In this document: piece after piece, positions 1 through 7,643 of the stretch | Layout of the letters: the number at the start of each line of letters is the position of its first letter | Position numbering within the stretch: position 1 is the stretch's first letter | From: Spirochaetaceae bacterium | GTDB taxonomy: Bacteria > Spirochaetota > Leptospiria > Leptospirales > Leptonemataceae | Assembly: GCA_002730875.1 (NCBI GenBank) | Contig: PCBI01000014.1 | Coordinates: 1-64,000 of the forward strand | Length of the DNA stretch: 64,000 nt | Direction: 5' to 3' | The notes under the pieces: model-generated | Databases searched by the model: none | Seen by the model: the letters and a program-made list of their open reading frames with translations, nothing else | Told to the model about the DNA's origin: nothing | Translations under genes and position numbers: made by a program

Positions 1-90
1 AAAGCATAGCTACCTGGGAAATCTATCCCCGGAGCAGTTTGAAATGCAAAAGGTTGCCTGAAAGGTGTCCGAAAAAAATGGAGCAGTCCA
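1..90 (+). mobile_element. Right end of an IS3-family insertion sequence (cut by the window edge)
   Basis: The window opens inside an insertion sequence. Codons 2-61 give the tail of an IS3-type transposase. After the stop, bases 64-90 read as a typical IS3-family terminal inverted repeat: taken from the outside inward it starts TGGACTGCTCCA, runs through a T tract and continues CGGACACC. The element therefore ends at about base 90 with the expected terminal CA. The other end and any target duplication lie outside the window, so completeness cannot be judged. Confidence 0.7.
2..61 (+). CDS. IS3-family transposase (OrfB), C-terminal 19 residues only
   Basis: Reading from base 2 gives a short C-terminal peptide containing HSYLGNLSPEQFE, then TGA at 59-61. 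This is the characteristic end of the rve/DDE integrase-like OrfB of IS3-family elements, where a H-S-x-L-G-x-x-(S/T)-P-x-x-F/Y-E motif precedes the stop. The gene starts upstream of the window. The terminal inverted repeat follows within 5 bp of the stop, as expected. Frame and function are fairly secure despite the short length. Confidence 0.7.
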   Translation, partial: KHSYLGNLSPEQFEMQKVA

Positions 91-109
91 AGTAGTCGCT
101 GAGGAAGAT

Positions 110-343
110 ATGGTTCGAGTGGAGCACGCAGATGGGGCGGTGTTCGTTCATCCAGACTCCAGCAAGCTGGGATGGCTACTGGAAACGATTATGGATCGCA
201 GCCCCAACATCGGAAAAGTGAAACTCGGAAAACTGACCGCCGACCGGGAGATCTGGGGTAAGAAGCCAGACCGGGAGTTGATTGGACGGGCTAAAGAGAA
301 ATCGAACAACTCGACTAAAGACGAGGATGTGGAGGCAAGCTAA
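110..343 (+). CDS. Small protein of unknown function beside the IS end, possibly 5'-truncated
   Basis: The open frame begins at a GTG (65) inside the IS terminal repeat, so that start is unlikely to be native. The first ATG outside the element is at 110, preceded by GAGGAAG, which gives a 77-residue protein. Two readings are possible: a small intact gene, or the 3' part of a gene cut by the IS at base 90. The product is hydrophilic with a Lys/Asp/Glu/Ser-rich tail and no recognised domain. Its stop (341-343) directly abuts the ATG of the next gene, so the two are probably co-translated. Confidence 0.5.
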   Translation: MVRVEHADGAVFVHPDSSKLGWLLETIMDRSPNIGKVKLGKLTADREIWGKKPDRELIGRAKEKSNNSTKDEDVEAS

Positions 344-961
344 ATGCACGAATTCGCTCCAACAAAGCGCTTACGGCCATGGGTGGTCCTGACAGGAATA
401 CTCTGTCTTATTCTGGCAGGCGGATTGCTTCCCCGGGGTGAAAAGGATGGAAAAGTAATCTCCTGTACAACGGTGAGCCCCGGCGGTACTTTCGCAGCAA
501 AATCTTTTGAACAGCAATATTTAGAGAGCGAGGAGTTTCAATGCAAGATCAAGATAATACTGGAAGGTCGGTTTTCGATCTTTCTGTTTCTGGATAGCAA
601 TTGGCGTGAGGTAGACTGGAAGCGATATGTTCTGGAGAAAGAGCAGGAAATGAAAGCGCAGCAGGATTACTATAGAAACGAAAAGCAACCGGGAATGCCA
701 GCGTTCGTCAGCCGGGTGGAGCGAAAGCAGGATCATATAGTCGCAACCACACAGTACCGGGATAAGTCCAGCCTACTCTATGGGATGCATTCTCATTACT
801 GGGAGAGGCCCGTGGAATTCGGTATACTTTCGGTTCAGTATTTGCGTCCTGCAAGCGACCATCCACTTGATAGGCCCGCTCCGGAGCTTTCTTTTTCCAC
901 TCCGGCATTGCCGGACGATCTACAGAGCTTTTTCCGGAATCCCGAAATCAACCTGGAATAG
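344..961 (+). CDS. Unknown protein with an N-terminal membrane anchor
   Basis: A 205-residue protein starting immediately after the previous stop, which suggests an operon. Residues 12-30 form one hydrophobic helix (WVVLTGILCLILAGGLLP) after a basic N-terminus, so it is a signal anchor or signal peptide. The remainder is soluble, contains a charged helical stretch near residues 88-115 and has no recognised family signature. Its position next to an IS element and a defence island suggests accessory DNA. No function is proposed. Confidence 0.6.
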   Translation: MHEFAPTKRLRPWVVLTGILCLILAGGLLPRGEKDGKVISCTTVSPGGTFAAKSFEQQYLESEEFQCKIKIILEGRFSIFLFLDSNWREVDWKRYVLEKEQEMKAQQDYYRNEKQPGMPAFVSRVERKQDHIVATTQYRDKSSLLYGMHSHYWERPVEFGILSVQYLRPASDHPLDRPAPELSFSTPALPDDLQSFFRNPEINLE

Positions 962-1384
962 TGCGCGAGTCCTTCTAGTTCTTTACCATTTGAACATTGA
1001 TTGTATTTGAGAAAGAGCGATGAGTAGCTGAAGCGCGTTTAAGCGGGGTTGGCTGGCAAAAGGAAAAGCCGGATTGAATCTTCCGCATCTGATTGATTCC
1101 AGCCGGGTAAATCTGCTGGCCGCGGTCAGTGACCTGTGACACAGCTTACGTAGAATGAGCCACTCTCTGGTTAAGCAATGATGGATTGTCCGAGCGGTGG
1201 GCCTAACCGAAGAGCCACAGAAAGAACCGCGCCTGTAGAAATCTTCTTCTTCGAGGCAACAAACACTGCTACGCCATGATTGAGCACTTTGTAGGGCCCC
1301 GCACTCCGCGAAACTGCATTAAATTGAATCGCCCGTGAATAGCCAATACCAATACTGACAGCAAATTGATTATTGGAGGTTTGT
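962..1384. other. Intergenic region with no recognised gene
   Basis: About 420 bp between the anchored protein and the small membrane protein. I looked for tRNA-like cloverleaf elements and coding frames on both strands and found nothing convincing. Shortly before the next gene, TTGAAT at about 1323 with AT-rich sequence 17 bp downstream could serve as its promoter, but this is weak. Confidence 0.4.
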
Positions 1385-1555
1385 ATGAAAACAAACGCAC
1401 CTAAAAGTATTACCTGGATTATTGCCGTTGTTCTGGGAGCGCTTGGAATCCTGGCGAGTTTCGTAATGATTCCTACGGTTTCTGCTTATGCTGGTTATCT
1501 GGTTATGGCAGGATTCGTGATTCTTGCTGTAGCTACAGCTGTGAAAGGTCTGTAG
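1385..1555 (+). CDS. Small hydrophobic two-helix membrane protein
   Basis: A 56-residue protein with a good ribosome site (GGAGGT at 1375-1380, 4 bp before the ATG). The in-frame TTG further upstream overlaps that ribosome site, so the ATG at 1385 is preferred. After a short polar N-terminus (MKTNAPKS) there are two hydrophobic helices, about residues 9-31 and 34-53. The protein ends right after the second helix. There is no recognised family; it resembles other tiny bacterial inner-membrane proteins. The direct repeat GATTCGTTTCC lies just after the gene. Confidence 0.65.
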   Translation: MKTNAPKSITWIIAVVLGALGILASFVMIPTVSAYAGYLVMAGFVILAVATAVKGL

Positions 1556-1669
1556 GACCAGATTCGTTTCCGATTCGTTTCCCAATGAGCGCTGCAAGCA
1601 TTTGCACAGGTGGAAGGTCGCCGGTGCAGATGCCCGAGGGGGTACAAGCAGGGTTATAGCAACCCGCCC

Positions 1670-3157
1670 TCACTCCTTACCCAGTCCGGCCAGCACCTCG
1701 CGAAAGCTATTCAGCCCGGCCTCCAAATTCTCGATGATTTCTGCAGCAATGTCATCCGGCTCCGGCAGATTGTCCAGATCCGTGAGGCTTTTATCTTTTA
1801 GCCAGAACACATCCAGGCTGGCCTTATCCCGGGCCAGAAGCTCATCCACTTTGTATTTGCGCCAGCGCCCGTCCGGATTCTTTTCTGGATGATACGTCTC
1901 TTTGCGTTTATGCCGGTTTTCCGGATTGTAGCACTGGATGAAGTCCTGCAGATCTTCGAATCGCATGGGCTTCTTCTTGAGTGTATGATGCACGTTTGTG
2001 CGATAATCGTAGTACCAGACCTCTTTGGTCCAGGGGTCCGGACTGGCTGCCTGGTTATCGAAGAATAACACATTGGCTTTTACGCCCTGGGCATAGAAGA
2101 TTCCCGTGGGTAGCCGAAGGATGGTATGTAATTCCGTGTTATCAAGAAGCTTGCGGCGTACCGTTTCTCCAGCACCGCCTTCGAAGAGCACATTGTCCGG
2201 CACTACCACGGCAGCCTTGCCTGTGGTCTTGAGCATGCTTCGGATATGCTGCACAAAGTTCAGCTGCTTGTTGGATGTTGTGGCCCAGAAATCCTGCCTG
2301 TTGTAGGTGAGATCATCCGTGTCCTGTTCCCCTTCTTCATTGGTGAAGCTCATGGAGCTCTTTTTTCCAAACGGCGGATTGGCCAGAACGTAATCGTAGG
2401 TAGTGGTGGGCGGCGCCACCAGGGCATCGGTGGGGGCCACGGAGCTATCGCCATCGATTTCGCCGATGTTGTGCAGAAACATGTTCATGAGGCACATGCG
2501 ACGGGTATTGGCCACGATCTCATTTCCATGGAATGTATCGTGTTTTAGAAAAGCCTTCTGGGATTTATCCAGCTGGTAGTTGTCCGGATTGGTCAGGTAA
2601 TCGTAGCTTGCCAGAAAGAATCCGCCGGTGCCGCAGGCCGGATCGGCGATGGTCTTGCCGGGCTCCGGGCGAATGCATTCTACCATGGCGCGAATCAAAG
2701 ATCGTGGCGTAAAATACTGCCCGGCGCCGGATTTGGTGTCTTCAGCATTCTTTTCCAGCAGTCCTTCGTAGATTTCGCCTTTTACATCGGCTCCCATCAC
2801 CACCCACTGAGTGCTATCGATCATTTCAATGAGCCGGTACAGCTTGGCCGGATCCTGGATCTTATTCTGCGACTTGGTAAAGATCTGTCCCAGCACTCCT
2901 TTCTGGGTGCCCAGGGCCCGCAGAAGCTCGATGTAATGGGCCTCCAGATCGGCGCCGCTGCGCTTCTTTAGATTTTCCCAGGTGTACTGGTCGGGTATGC
3001 CCACCTTGCGATTGTACGGCGGTTTGGCGTATTCATCCGCCATCTTGAGAAAGATCAGATACGTTAACTGCTCCAGGTAATCGCCGTAGCTTACTCCGTC
3101 ATCGCGTAGGGTGGTGCAAAAACTCCAGACTCTGGATATGATTGGTGCTGCGTTCAT
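1670..3157 (-). CDS. hsdM: Type I restriction-modification system DNA methyltransferase subunit
   Basis: A 495-residue N6-adenine methyltransferase subunit. The N-terminal helical HsdM_N domain covers about residues 5-130. The SAM-binding motif I is DPACGTGGF at 172-180 and the catalytic motif IV is NPPF at 260-263, in the order expected for gamma-class N6-adenine MTases. With HsdS it methylates the bipartite recognition site; with HsdR it forms the restriction complex. It is the last gene of the minus-strand operon. Its ATG overlaps the stop of the DUF262 gene by 4 bp (ATGA), which implies translational coupling. Length and motifs indicate an intact gene. Confidence 0.95.
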   Translation of the reverse strand: MNAAPIISRVWSFCTTLRDDGVSYGDYLEQLTYLIFLKMADEYAKPPYNRKVGIPDQYTWENLKKRSGADLEAHYIELLRALGTQKGVLGQIFTKSQNKIQDPAKLYRLIEMIDSTQWVVMGADVKGEIYEGLLEKNAEDTKSGAGQYFTPRSLIRAMVECIRPEPGKTIADPACGTGGFFLASYDYLTNPDNYQLDKSQKAFLKHDTFHGNEIVANTRRMCLMNMFLHNIGEIDGDSSVAPTDALVAPPTTTYDYVLANPPFGKKSSMSFTNEEGEQDTDDLTYNRQDFWATTSNKQLNFVQHIRSMLKTTGKAAVVVPDNVLFEGGAGETVRRKLLDNTELHTILRLPTGIFYAQGVKANVLFFDNQAASPDPWTKEVWYYDYRTNVHHTLKKKPMRFEDLQDFIQCYNPENRHKRKETYHPEKNPDGRWRKYKVDELLARDKASLDVFWLKDKSLTDLDNLPEPDDIAAEIIENLEAGLNSFREVLAGLGKE

Positions 3158-5004
3158 GCAGATTGCTCCATTTCTTCTTCGACTACATCGTCAGCGTCGG
3201 GCGCATCCGACTGAGCATCTTTTCCGGGCAGGCTTTTGCCCATGGCCCGCTCAACGATTTCCAGAAGGCTTGCTTCCCTGGCGGCATAAAACGCCTCAAA
3301 GTCATCGCTTCGCAAGGTGGATGGCGTTATCAAATGCGTCTCCAGAATTGCATCCATTGCAGAGTCGTCAGAGCCCACTTGCTTGTGGTTTTGGATGCTA
3401 CTCAGATACTTCGAAGGCGCATGTCCGCCAATCATTCGATTCGTTTTCGCGGAGATAGGAGTTTTATTGATTATGGAATTGTAACGATTGGCCTGAATTC
3501 CATTGTTATCGCACCAGGCTCTGGGAAAAATGTGATGAATATCCAGGGATATATCATCATCGATTAGCTCCTGAACTGTTGCCTTGTGAAAGAAGTCCTT
3601 TGCACCTTCTCTGAGAACCAGCGTGTTTAATCCTTTGTACGCAGCACTTAGGCGGCTTCTAAGGGTAAACAGTCTGCTTGGATGAAAAGAGGCCTCGTAG
3701 ATCGTTCGTGGGAGATCGGCGTCATGGTCAATCCATGCCATGAGCTCTTCCAGGTCGTTGGCGATTCTGGTTTCCACGGCACCGCCGTAAAGCTCCCCCA
3801 GCACTCCGCACCAGTACCATTGGCTGAGCTTTTCATAGATCCTGGGCTGCAACCAGCGATCGTCGAGCAAGCTGAGTACTGCAGCAAGGGGGACGAGCTG
3901 TGTGCGATAGGGGAGATCGCGAGTATGGTAGAATCCTTCTTTGCGCAGGAATTTGGCAGCCAAAAGGAATCCCGCCTGAACCTGATCGGCCCATTTCTGG
4001 TAATCGTCCAACCCGAGGGCAAGCACGGATACTCGCTTGGCGCTTACCGCTGATATTTGCTTTCCGGTTTTTCCCGCCGCTTGATCCGCCTGGTGCTTTT
4101 CATAGGTGTGCAGAAGACTGATGGCCTGCAAAAAATCCGCAGGTTCCACCGTTTCCAGGATGGGCTCTTTTCCCAGTACCGATTTGCGCCCGGCTACCTT
4201 ACGGAGCTTGCTTCCAATCCAATCGTCCCGAAGGTTGAATCCATCGGCCGCGAAGGTGGCGGTGACCAGCTCAAAAACAGACAGGGGGACTCCACCGGTA
4301 TTGACCTTTTCGAATACCAGGCAAACGGCTTCTTTGGTTGTACTCTTCCCCAGGGCAATGATGGGGAGTTGATAGGAGCGAAAGGCACTGAGAACTTTTT
4401 CACGGAAATCCATGTAGAGTTCCATTTTCTCGGGCGCCACCTTGAAGAATGTCTGTTCCCAGCTATCTGAATTTAGAATCTGGTTACAGGGAAAATGCAA
4501 CTCCTGGCATTCCTTTTCTGGAGTAGAAAGATCCAGAACTATATCACGACCAAAGTTCGTCTTGATGGTTCTATCGCTTTCCACGGTTCTGAAAGCATTA
4601 TCCAGCTGGTCATCGTCCAGAGCCGCTTCAATATCGATGTAATAGTAGCGCTCAATTGGTTTCTTCTTTTCATTGAATGTCTGCACGGGCACATCCAGAG
4701 CAAGGACTTGCGTGAGCGATGTAAGCCTTTGCTGCCCGTCCAGAATCAAACGTTCTGGCTCCGGTGGATCCCTATTGAATTTTACATTTTCAATAGGACG
4801 GACTTGAAATCGAACATCCCCTCCAGTATCCAGAAGCATTACGGCGCCCACGGGAAAGGAACGAGCCACGCTGACGAGAAGAGAGCGAACATGCTCATCG
4901 TCCCAGACCCAGCCTCGCTGGAAGTCTGGCAACTGGATGGTGCCTTCCGTAATGTGCTCAATGATTCTAGGTAGGGGCAGTTTTGTGGTATCGAATGTAT
5001 TCAT
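3154..5004 (-). CDS. DUF262 and DUF1524 (GmrSD-like) nuclease embedded in the R-M operon
   Basis: A 616-residue protein. The N-terminal DUF262 (ParB/Srx-like) domain shows QRGWVW at 29-34 and LDGQQRLTSL at 88-97; the DGQQR motif is the nucleotide-binding/hydrolysis signature of GmrS and related proteins. The C-terminal DUF1524 His-Me-finger nuclease shows DIHHIFP at 488-494 followed by Asn-rich N-K-T and KTNR segments. GmrSD, BrxU and SspE use this architecture to cut modified phage DNA or as modification-sensing effectors. The gene overlaps hsdS by 4 bp upstream and hsdM by 4 bp downstream, so it is made together with the methylase and specificity subunits. The C-terminus is acidic. Substrate preference cannot be read from sequence. 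Confidence 0.9.
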   Translation of the reverse strand: MNTFDTTKLPLPRIIEHITEGTIQLPDFQRGWVWDDEHVRSLLVSVARSFPVGAVMLLDTGGDVRFQVRPIENVKFNRDPPEPERLILDGQQRLTSLTQVLALDVPVQTFNEKKKPIERYYYIDIEAALDDDQLDNAFRTVESDRTIKTNFGRDIVLDLSTPEKECQELHFPCNQILNSDSWEQTFFKVAPEKMELYMDFREKVLSAFRSYQLPIIALGKSTTKEAVCLVFEKVNTGGVPLSVFELVTATFAADGFNLRDDWIGSKLRKVAGRKSVLGKEPILETVEPADFLQAISLLHTYEKHQADQAAGKTGKQISAVSAKRVSVLALGLDDYQKWADQVQAGFLLAAKFLRKEGFYHTRDLPYRTQLVPLAAVLSLLDDRWLQPRIYEKLSQWYWCGVLGELYGGAVETRIANDLEELMAWIDHDADLPRTIYEASFHPSRLFTLRSRLSAAYKGLNTLVLREGAKDFFHKATVQELIDDDISLDIHHIFPRAWCDNNGIQANRYNSIINKTPISAKTNRMIGGHAPSKYLSSIQNHKQVGSDDSAMDAILETHLITPSTLRSDDFEAFYAAREASLLEIVERAMGKSLPGKDAQSDAPDADDVVEEEMEQSA

Positions 5005-6371
5005 CTCTTCTTACTCACTTTCTTTTTCCCCGTGGCCTTCTTCTTCGCCACGCTCTGCTTCCCGTTCGACTGCTCCCCTTTCTCTCGCTCCGCCTTGATT
5101 CGTTCCAAAAGGACCGAAGCCGGCTCATCGTCCGGGTCCTGCGGCACCAGCTTTCCGGAAAAAGCGCGCTTCAGTATGGATTGCCGCAATGCTTCGGCGC
5201 GCTGGAGTTGATCGTCTATGAGCGCAAAAAGCGGTGCCAATCTTTCGATTTTATCGTGGACGGTCCTCACCAAGAAAGCCTGATAGTCTAGGTTCTCAAA
5301 GTAGGGTACTGGTAGGGTCTTAAGCTTTTCGTGGTTTAGAGTAATTCCACTGTCACTAATCCCCGATTTTCGCCTATCCAGCTCAAGTTGAACAGTGGGG
5401 GAATTCAGTGCAAGTTCGAGGTATTCTGGAAGCACAGCATTCGAACGTGCGCGAAACCGATAAACCGTATCACAAAGCATGGAGTGGGCGCGGGTCTCGC
5501 GAACTAGACACACAACTCCAGTCCGATTGCGCGGTCCTTTCCTTGTCATTAGTAAGTCGCCGGCCTTGACCTCTATGTTCGGTCGTGGAACCAGATTAGA
5601 AGGAAGTGGCTTCGCTTCCTGATCATTGTACATCAAAGGCTGGAGTGCAGTTGTTTTGATTATTGCCCATTCACCAGATTTGGGTTGCCTATTTGTGTCG
5701 CACTTGGGGCTCCACCCCTGATGAATATCCCCAATTAGAGTTGACAAGGCTTTGGTTTCCGGATTCTCCTTTCTCCAGTTCTCAGTCAGCTTTCCTTCAA
5801 ATGCATGTTTCAGCACCGCCTGGCGATACACCTTCAGCTGCTCCCGGGCTTTCTTCAGGCTTTCGATTCCTTTGTCCAGTTCCGAGAACAGCTCTTCGAT
5901 TTTCGCGACGATGCGCTTTTGTTCGTTTAGAGGAGGGAGGGGGATTTGGAAGGGTCCCAGATCGTCCTTGTTGAATCCGGCTTGTGCGCTGCGGGAGAAA
6001 CCCACCACGTAAACTTGAAACGCTGGAGATTTCAACAGGTAGAACAGGAACTTCGGAGTGAATGCGCTTTCGGGATAGATTAATTTTGTTAGGGCAACAT
6101 TATAGGCCCCCTCACGGCCCCAGAAAACTCGTCCAACCGAGGCCCCATATCTTCCAATTAGAATGTCACCTACCTGGCAGCGCCGTACGGGACCATCTTC
6201 AGAAATATAGACGGGGCTCTCTGCACCATTCAAATCTTGAATTTGGTACATGCGCAAATAGCCTGGGGTTGGCCGCGTTCTAAAAGTACTCTTCGGCGGT
6301 TGAGTTCCACCTTCAAGGTCGAATCCCTCAACGAAAGAAATGCTTTCCCAGGAAACTGGTAGCTTACTCAT
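5001..6371 (-). CDS. hsdS: Type I restriction-modification specificity subunit
   Basis: About 456 residues with the two-target-recognition-domain layout. TRD1 lies at about residues 1-145. A central conserved helical spacer contains PLPPLNEQKRIVAKIEELF and a long charged coiled coil. TRD2 follows at about 215-370, and the distal conserved region contains LRQSILKRAFSGKLVPQDP. The tail is very Lys-rich. A start at 6371 (MSKLPVSWE) is preferred because GGAGA lies 10 bp upstream; an in-frame ATG at 6392 would add 7 residues. The stop overlaps the ATG of the DUF262 gene (ATGA). It determines the DNA sequence recognised by the HsdMSR complex. Confidence 0.92.
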   Translation of the reverse strand: MSKLPVSWESISFVEGFDLEGGTQPPKSTFRTRPTPGYLRMYQIQDLNGAESPVYISEDGPVRRCQVGDILIGRYGASVGRVFWGREGAYNVALTKLIYPESAFTPKFLFYLLKSPAFQVYVVGFSRSAQAGFNKDDLGPFQIPLPPLNEQKRIVAKIEELFSELDKGIESLKKAREQLKVYRQAVLKHAFEGKLTENWRKENPETKALSTLIGDIHQGWSPKCDTNRQPKSGEWAIIKTTALQPLMYNDQEAKPLPSNLVPRPNIEVKAGDLLMTRKGPRNRTGVVCLVRETRAHSMLCDTVYRFRARSNAVLPEYLELALNSPTVQLELDRRKSGISDSGITLNHEKLKTLPVPYFENLDYQAFLVRTVHDKIERLAPLFALIDDQLQRAEALRQSILKRAFSGKLVPQDPDDEPASVLLERIKAEREKGEQSNGKQSVAKKKATGKKKVSKKR

Positions 6372-6415
6372 TCTTGTTCGTTCTCCGGCCATGGACTAAT
6401 GGAACACTTCGATCC

Positions 6416-7570
6416 TCATCCCCCATCGAACAATTGCACATACGGTTCGTACCGGAACCGTCGATTTCGCTTCTGTCCTGTGATTTCGCGTAGCAGCCCC
6501 AGGTCTTCCAAACGGCCTATCAATGCGTTGGCTGCTGCATAGGTGGTCTGTGTGATTTTCATCGCCCGATTCACCGAAAGGATGGGATGCTCGAACATCT
6601 CTTCCAGGATTCGATGACCGTTACCCGCCGAATAACCCAGGTTCTCTGCAATCAATGCGCGGTGTTCTTCGCGGAGTTGCAGAATCTTGCGAGCGGTTTC
6701 GGTGGCCTCGGCGCTTACTTCGGCAACGCCGGTGAGAAAGAATTCCAGCCACGGCTCCCATTCGCCTGCATCGCGTATATTTTGCAGTAGATCGTAGTAT
6801 CTTTGCCGATGCCGCTTGAAATAGTGCGAAAGATACAGCACCGGCTTTTGTAGAATGTCTCTTTCGCTTAGAAGTAGAGCAATGAGCAACCGTCCAATCC
6901 GTCCGTTGCCGTCCAGAAAGGGATGGATGGTTTCAAACTGTGCATGGGCCAGTCCAATCTGAAGCAGTACAGGCAGGCTCTGGTCGTTATGCAGAAACTT
7001 CTCCAGTTCTGTTAGCAAATCCGGCAGCTCCTGCGGCGGTGGGGGAACAAAGCTGGCTTCGCCGATGGGACTTCCCGAGGGTCCAATCCAGTTCTGGATT
7101 TTGCGAAGTTGCCCCGGTGTAAGCTTCCCGCCCCGGGTTCCCTGTAGGAGCTTTTCATGGATTTCGCAGATCAATCGTACAGATACAGGAAGCGTGGGCA
7201 GTCGTTGCAGACCATGCTGCAATGCCTCAATGTAGTTCAGCACTTCCTCTACATCATCCGGACGCTGTGCATCCATGAGATGGGCCTCCGCCGCCAGCAC
7301 ATCCTGTAATGAGCTCTGGGTACCTTCTATCTGACTGGAAAGCACCGCTTCCTTGCGCACATACATGGCCACGAATAGATCTGGATTGGGAAGCGTGGTG
7401 ATGGATCCATCCAGCCGTCCCAGCTCCCGGTCTGCCCGGGAAAGGGCCCGTTGCAGGGATTCCGTCAATTCAATGGGCGGCTCCGGGGGCAGCGGGGCCG
7501 GATGAAACGTGGAATGGCCGGAAGGCTGCCGCCGATACTCTCCCGCTCTCTTATTATTGCCTGGCTTCAA
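6416..7570 (-). CDS. fic: Fic-family AMPylase-like protein with C-terminal winged helix
   Basis: A 384-residue protein if started at the TTG at 7570. The active-site motif HPFLDGNGRIGR is at about 216-227. An N-terminal inhibitory motif S-x-x-x-E-G (SSQIEG, about 78-83) marks a self-inhibited class II Fic. The C-terminus looks like a winged helix. Fic enzymes usually transfer AMP from ATP to a protein hydroxyl. The frame stays open up to 7663, but that extension would run through a promoter-like palindrome and overlap hsdR. The TTG start has AAGGA 7 bp upstream and gives the family-typical N-terminus (GEYRRQPSG...F.PAPLPP). It sits between hsdR and hsdS on the same strand. Confidence 0.88.
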   Translation of the reverse strand: MKPGNNKRAGEYRRQPSGHSTFHPAPLPPEPPIELTESLQRALSRADRELGRLDGSITTLPNPDLFVAMYVRKEAVLSSQIEGTQSSLQDVLAAEAHLMDAQRPDDVEEVLNYIEALQHGLQRLPTLPVSVRLICEIHEKLLQGTRGGKLTPGQLRKIQNWIGPSGSPIGEASFVPPPPQELPDLLTELEKFLHNDQSLPVLLQIGLAHAQFETIHPFLDGNGRIGRLLIALLLSERDILQKPVLYLSHYFKRHRQRYYDLLQNIRDAGEWEPWLEFFLTGVAEVSAEATETARKILQLREEHRALIAENLGYSAGNGHRILEEMFEHPILSVNRAMKITQTTYAAANALIGRLEDLGLLREITGQKRNRRFRYEPYVQLFDGG

Positions 7571-7620
7571 TATGGAATCCTTCTGGCTCCATATTATACC
7601 CTGGCTATAATATGGTCCAG
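7568..7620 (-). promoter_or_regulatory. Promoter and palindromic operator of the fic gene
   Basis: Bases 7589-7598 and 7606-7615 form a perfect 10-bp inverted repeat (CCATATTATA / TATAATATGG) with a 7-bp spacer. On the minus strand the inner arm contains a consensus TATAAT (-10) at 7598-7593, with TGGACC upstream as a weak -35. A third half-site, CCATATT, falls at 7575-7569, just over the start codon, and is followed by the same GCCAGG as the first arm. The layout resembles an autoregulated operator, perhaps bound by the winged-helix end of Fic. Confidence 0.5.
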
Positions 7621-7643
7621 ATTTTTCAGCTGGGCGCGGCCTT

